Shown here piece by piece: positions 62,300 through 64,000 of a stretch of DNA of 64,000 nucleotides; positions within the stretch are counted from its first letter, which is position 1, and each line of letters opens with the position of its first letter. The translations under genes were made by a program, and so were the position numbers. This DNA comes from Dillenia suffruticosa (taxonomy: Eukaryota > Streptophyta > Magnoliopsida > Dilleniales > Dilleniaceae): positions 7,068,001-7,132,000 of the forward strand of contig JAVTVX010000010.1 of NCBI GenBank assembly GCA_033439265.1. The letters run 5' to 3'. The notes below the pieces were generated by a model. That model saw only the letters and a program-made list of their open reading frames with translations. It was not told the DNA's origin and searched no databases.

Positions 62300-63823
62300 T
62301 AGCATAAGTTTGTCCGAAGCGGAGAGCAAGTCAAATGCTGCTGGCATCATCACAGAGGTAACTGTAATGGTAAAATGACATTTTGAGCATCAGTTTACTT
62401 CATAAGAAGAAGGCAAAGTGAAACATTTTAAACCAGCATGCATCAAAGCCCGCAACCGCAATGTGAAAAGGGAGATAACTAGTCCAGCCAGAAACATAAT
62501 TATGCAAGCAATCGTCAGTATGTGTGTGATTCATAATAAGGAATAGTTTTCATCTTTGAACCCAGCTTGGCGGTCTAGATGTCCAAATCAGTGCTTAACA
62601 ACCTAAGAGAATCTTAAGTACAAGAAAATGCCAAAAAAAAAAGAGCAAATACTGTTGCTGACTTGTCAAATTTTGGGGTCTTATCAACCCATATTTACCT
62701 GTATCCCTGTGCGACTGCGAGACGAGTTAAGTGGTACTCCACTTTTCAGGGTACGGGATAAGGGGGTGCGTTTCTTTGGACCGATATTTGGAGTCATGGT
62801 ATGGTTAGGAGTTGATAGCATGAGTTGTTCATATACAGGGAGTGCATATATATAACCATGAATATGTTTTGAACGATTATTAATTCAAAAGGTAAGAAAT
62901 GTTCAAGCAAATTAAATATCAGACTATAGGAGATAGTTCAGAGAGCAAAAAAAAAAAAAAAAAAAAAGTTTAATTATAGGATTCCTAATTATGTAGAGAT
63001 TATATGAGATATTTATATCTCTTAATTAAAAGCAGATTACGTAGAAATTTTAAAAAGAGTCTCTTTCTAGAATATTGTGTGATATTAATAACAGAAAACT
63101 AATATCAGAAAATTAAGTTAAAAGCAAGGTCTTACTACGTACTCTTAATTAATACCAAAAAAATCAATCTATTAATGTTGTGTGATATTCGATAACATGT
63201 GATATACTCTGGGTTATTTATTCTAATTAATGCTGTTAAACAATTGAATATCGATATTTAAAATTCAGGATGCTTGTGACAGTGATCTGAATTGAGAACA
63301 CAGCCTGAATTAGATCGGGTGACCCAGAGCTCAATTCCATTGCGAGTGGCCAACCCCCCAAAAACTATGTATCAACCACTTGGAAGTTGGAAAATTCAAT
63401 CTCAAATCCTGCTGGGAACAAAAAAAAAAAAAAACCATTGTTCTTCAGATACACTATAAGATGAAATTTCCACAACCTCAGCAAAATAATGAGAGCCTAG
63501 GTACTGGATGTTGCATAATTAACTAAGGAGCTACAGTACAACTAAGGACTGCATTTTACAAAGGAAAATGTATGCCATCGTGTATAATTGGAGTATTTGG
63601 GGTATTATTTTAATTGACATAGCACCATTCAGATTTATACTAAATGAAATCTAGTCTAGCCCCTAATTTTCACTTGAACAATATAATGCTCTAACGTGTG
63701 CAGACATTCAAAATAAGTTTTAGAAGCAAAGGAGCAAATATATGAAGGAGATACCAGCCACCAGAAGCTGAAAATAGAGATAAATACAAAAATAGAACAG
63801 CATGTAGATATGTAGACTCCTAC
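62300..63823. other. Intron/spacer of the coiled-coil pseudogene
   Basis: AT-rich, with A-runs at about 62948-62968 and 63420-63435. The latter ends a GC-richer 150-base block (63280-63435) that could be another A-tailed retroposon. No gene is seen. Confidence 0.4.
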
Positions 63824-64000
63824 CAATTTATCTCGCTCTTCAATGACCTTTTTTCCAGCGTCCACTATGAACTCACAAGCCTCCCTCCATCTGGCAACCT
63901 CTTCTTCAGTCTCCTTAATTTCCTCAAGGAGTTCTTCAGCCTAACAGCCAGAAAGCAAAGGTTAGAAGAAAATATATCTGAAGAAAAACAACATTTTGTT

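Larger units (their letters stand above)
54228..64000 (-). pseudogene. At3g49055-like coiled-coil gene, broken and split by a hAT element (continues past the window)
   Basis: On the minus strand, exon 63940-63824 reads AEELLEEIKETEEEVARWRE, then ACEFIVDAGKKVIEERDKL. The next exon lies at about 62275-62231 (ILKDELEK, then in another frame AALDIS) and continues after the hAT at 54538 as NSKLKLKEELTAAAMAAQQA, then DSRAAELQDCIEELTRQLEE. The C-terminal piece RRMLPEMQALLHSSA ends at 54228. This matches plant coiled-coil proteins of the At3g49055 type (function unknown). Defects are the 7.7-kb insertion, a frameshift at DELEK, TGA where Trp is expected after VRHVCW, and no clear AG acceptor before the second exon. 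Upstream exons may lie outside the window. Confidence 0.7.

Overview
The window is nuclear DNA from a dicot plant. It is AT-rich, its genes are split by GT-AG introns, and the recognisable proteins are plant ones: a plastid SLH-domain protein, a lipase-3/calmodulin-binding protein, a P4H12-type ShKT protein, a 2-oxoglutarate dioxygenase and kinesin KIN-10C. LTR retrotransposons and hAT elements fill the space between genes. I see no CRISPR, operon, rRNA or organelle features. All gene names come from reading translated exons and from memory of families; no search was run.

Layout. 1-3070: remnant of a Ty1/copia element on the minus strand (integrase, protease, gag, leader, PBS), with an LTR-like stretch after it. 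4000-10607 (+): ten-exon gene for a 939-aa plastid SLH/coiled-coil protein, with a 437-bp solo LTR in intron 2. 12200-14451 (-): RPL36 (eL36) copy that keeps its introns but has an in-frame stop and a deletion. 14858-20820 (-): decayed Ty3/gypsy element with both LTRs and a 531-bp hAT MITE inside it. 20821-24600: AT-rich repeat debris. 24624-29071 (+): five-exon lipase class 3 gene with one GC-AG intron. 30607-35309 (+): seven-exon P4H12-like gene lacking two catalytic residues. 36017-41057 (+): decayed Ty1/copia element with both LTRs. 42442-43465 (-): two-exon 2-oxoglutarate/Fe(II) dioxygenase. 46400-47090 (+): relic of an NLR leucine-rich-repeat region. 48330-48512 (-): small CHCH protein. 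49885-53648 (+): seventeen-exon KIN-10C kinesin with a C-terminal helix-hairpin-helix. 54228 to beyond 64000 (-): At3g49055-like coiled-coil pseudogene, split by a 7,692-bp hAT element with an exact 8-bp target duplication. The hAT in turn carries a 2.2-kb non-autonomous LTR element.

The intact genes are independent transcription units: plastid membrane, lipid hydrolysis, secretory pathway, small-molecule oxidation, probably the mitochondrial intermembrane space, and mitotic chromosome movement. They do not form a pathway or cluster. I found no evidence of a new multi-gene system. The points most worth following are the P4H-like pseudoenzyme, the layered insertions in the coiled-coil gene, the intron-retaining RPL36 pseudogene and the solo LTR inside a live intron.
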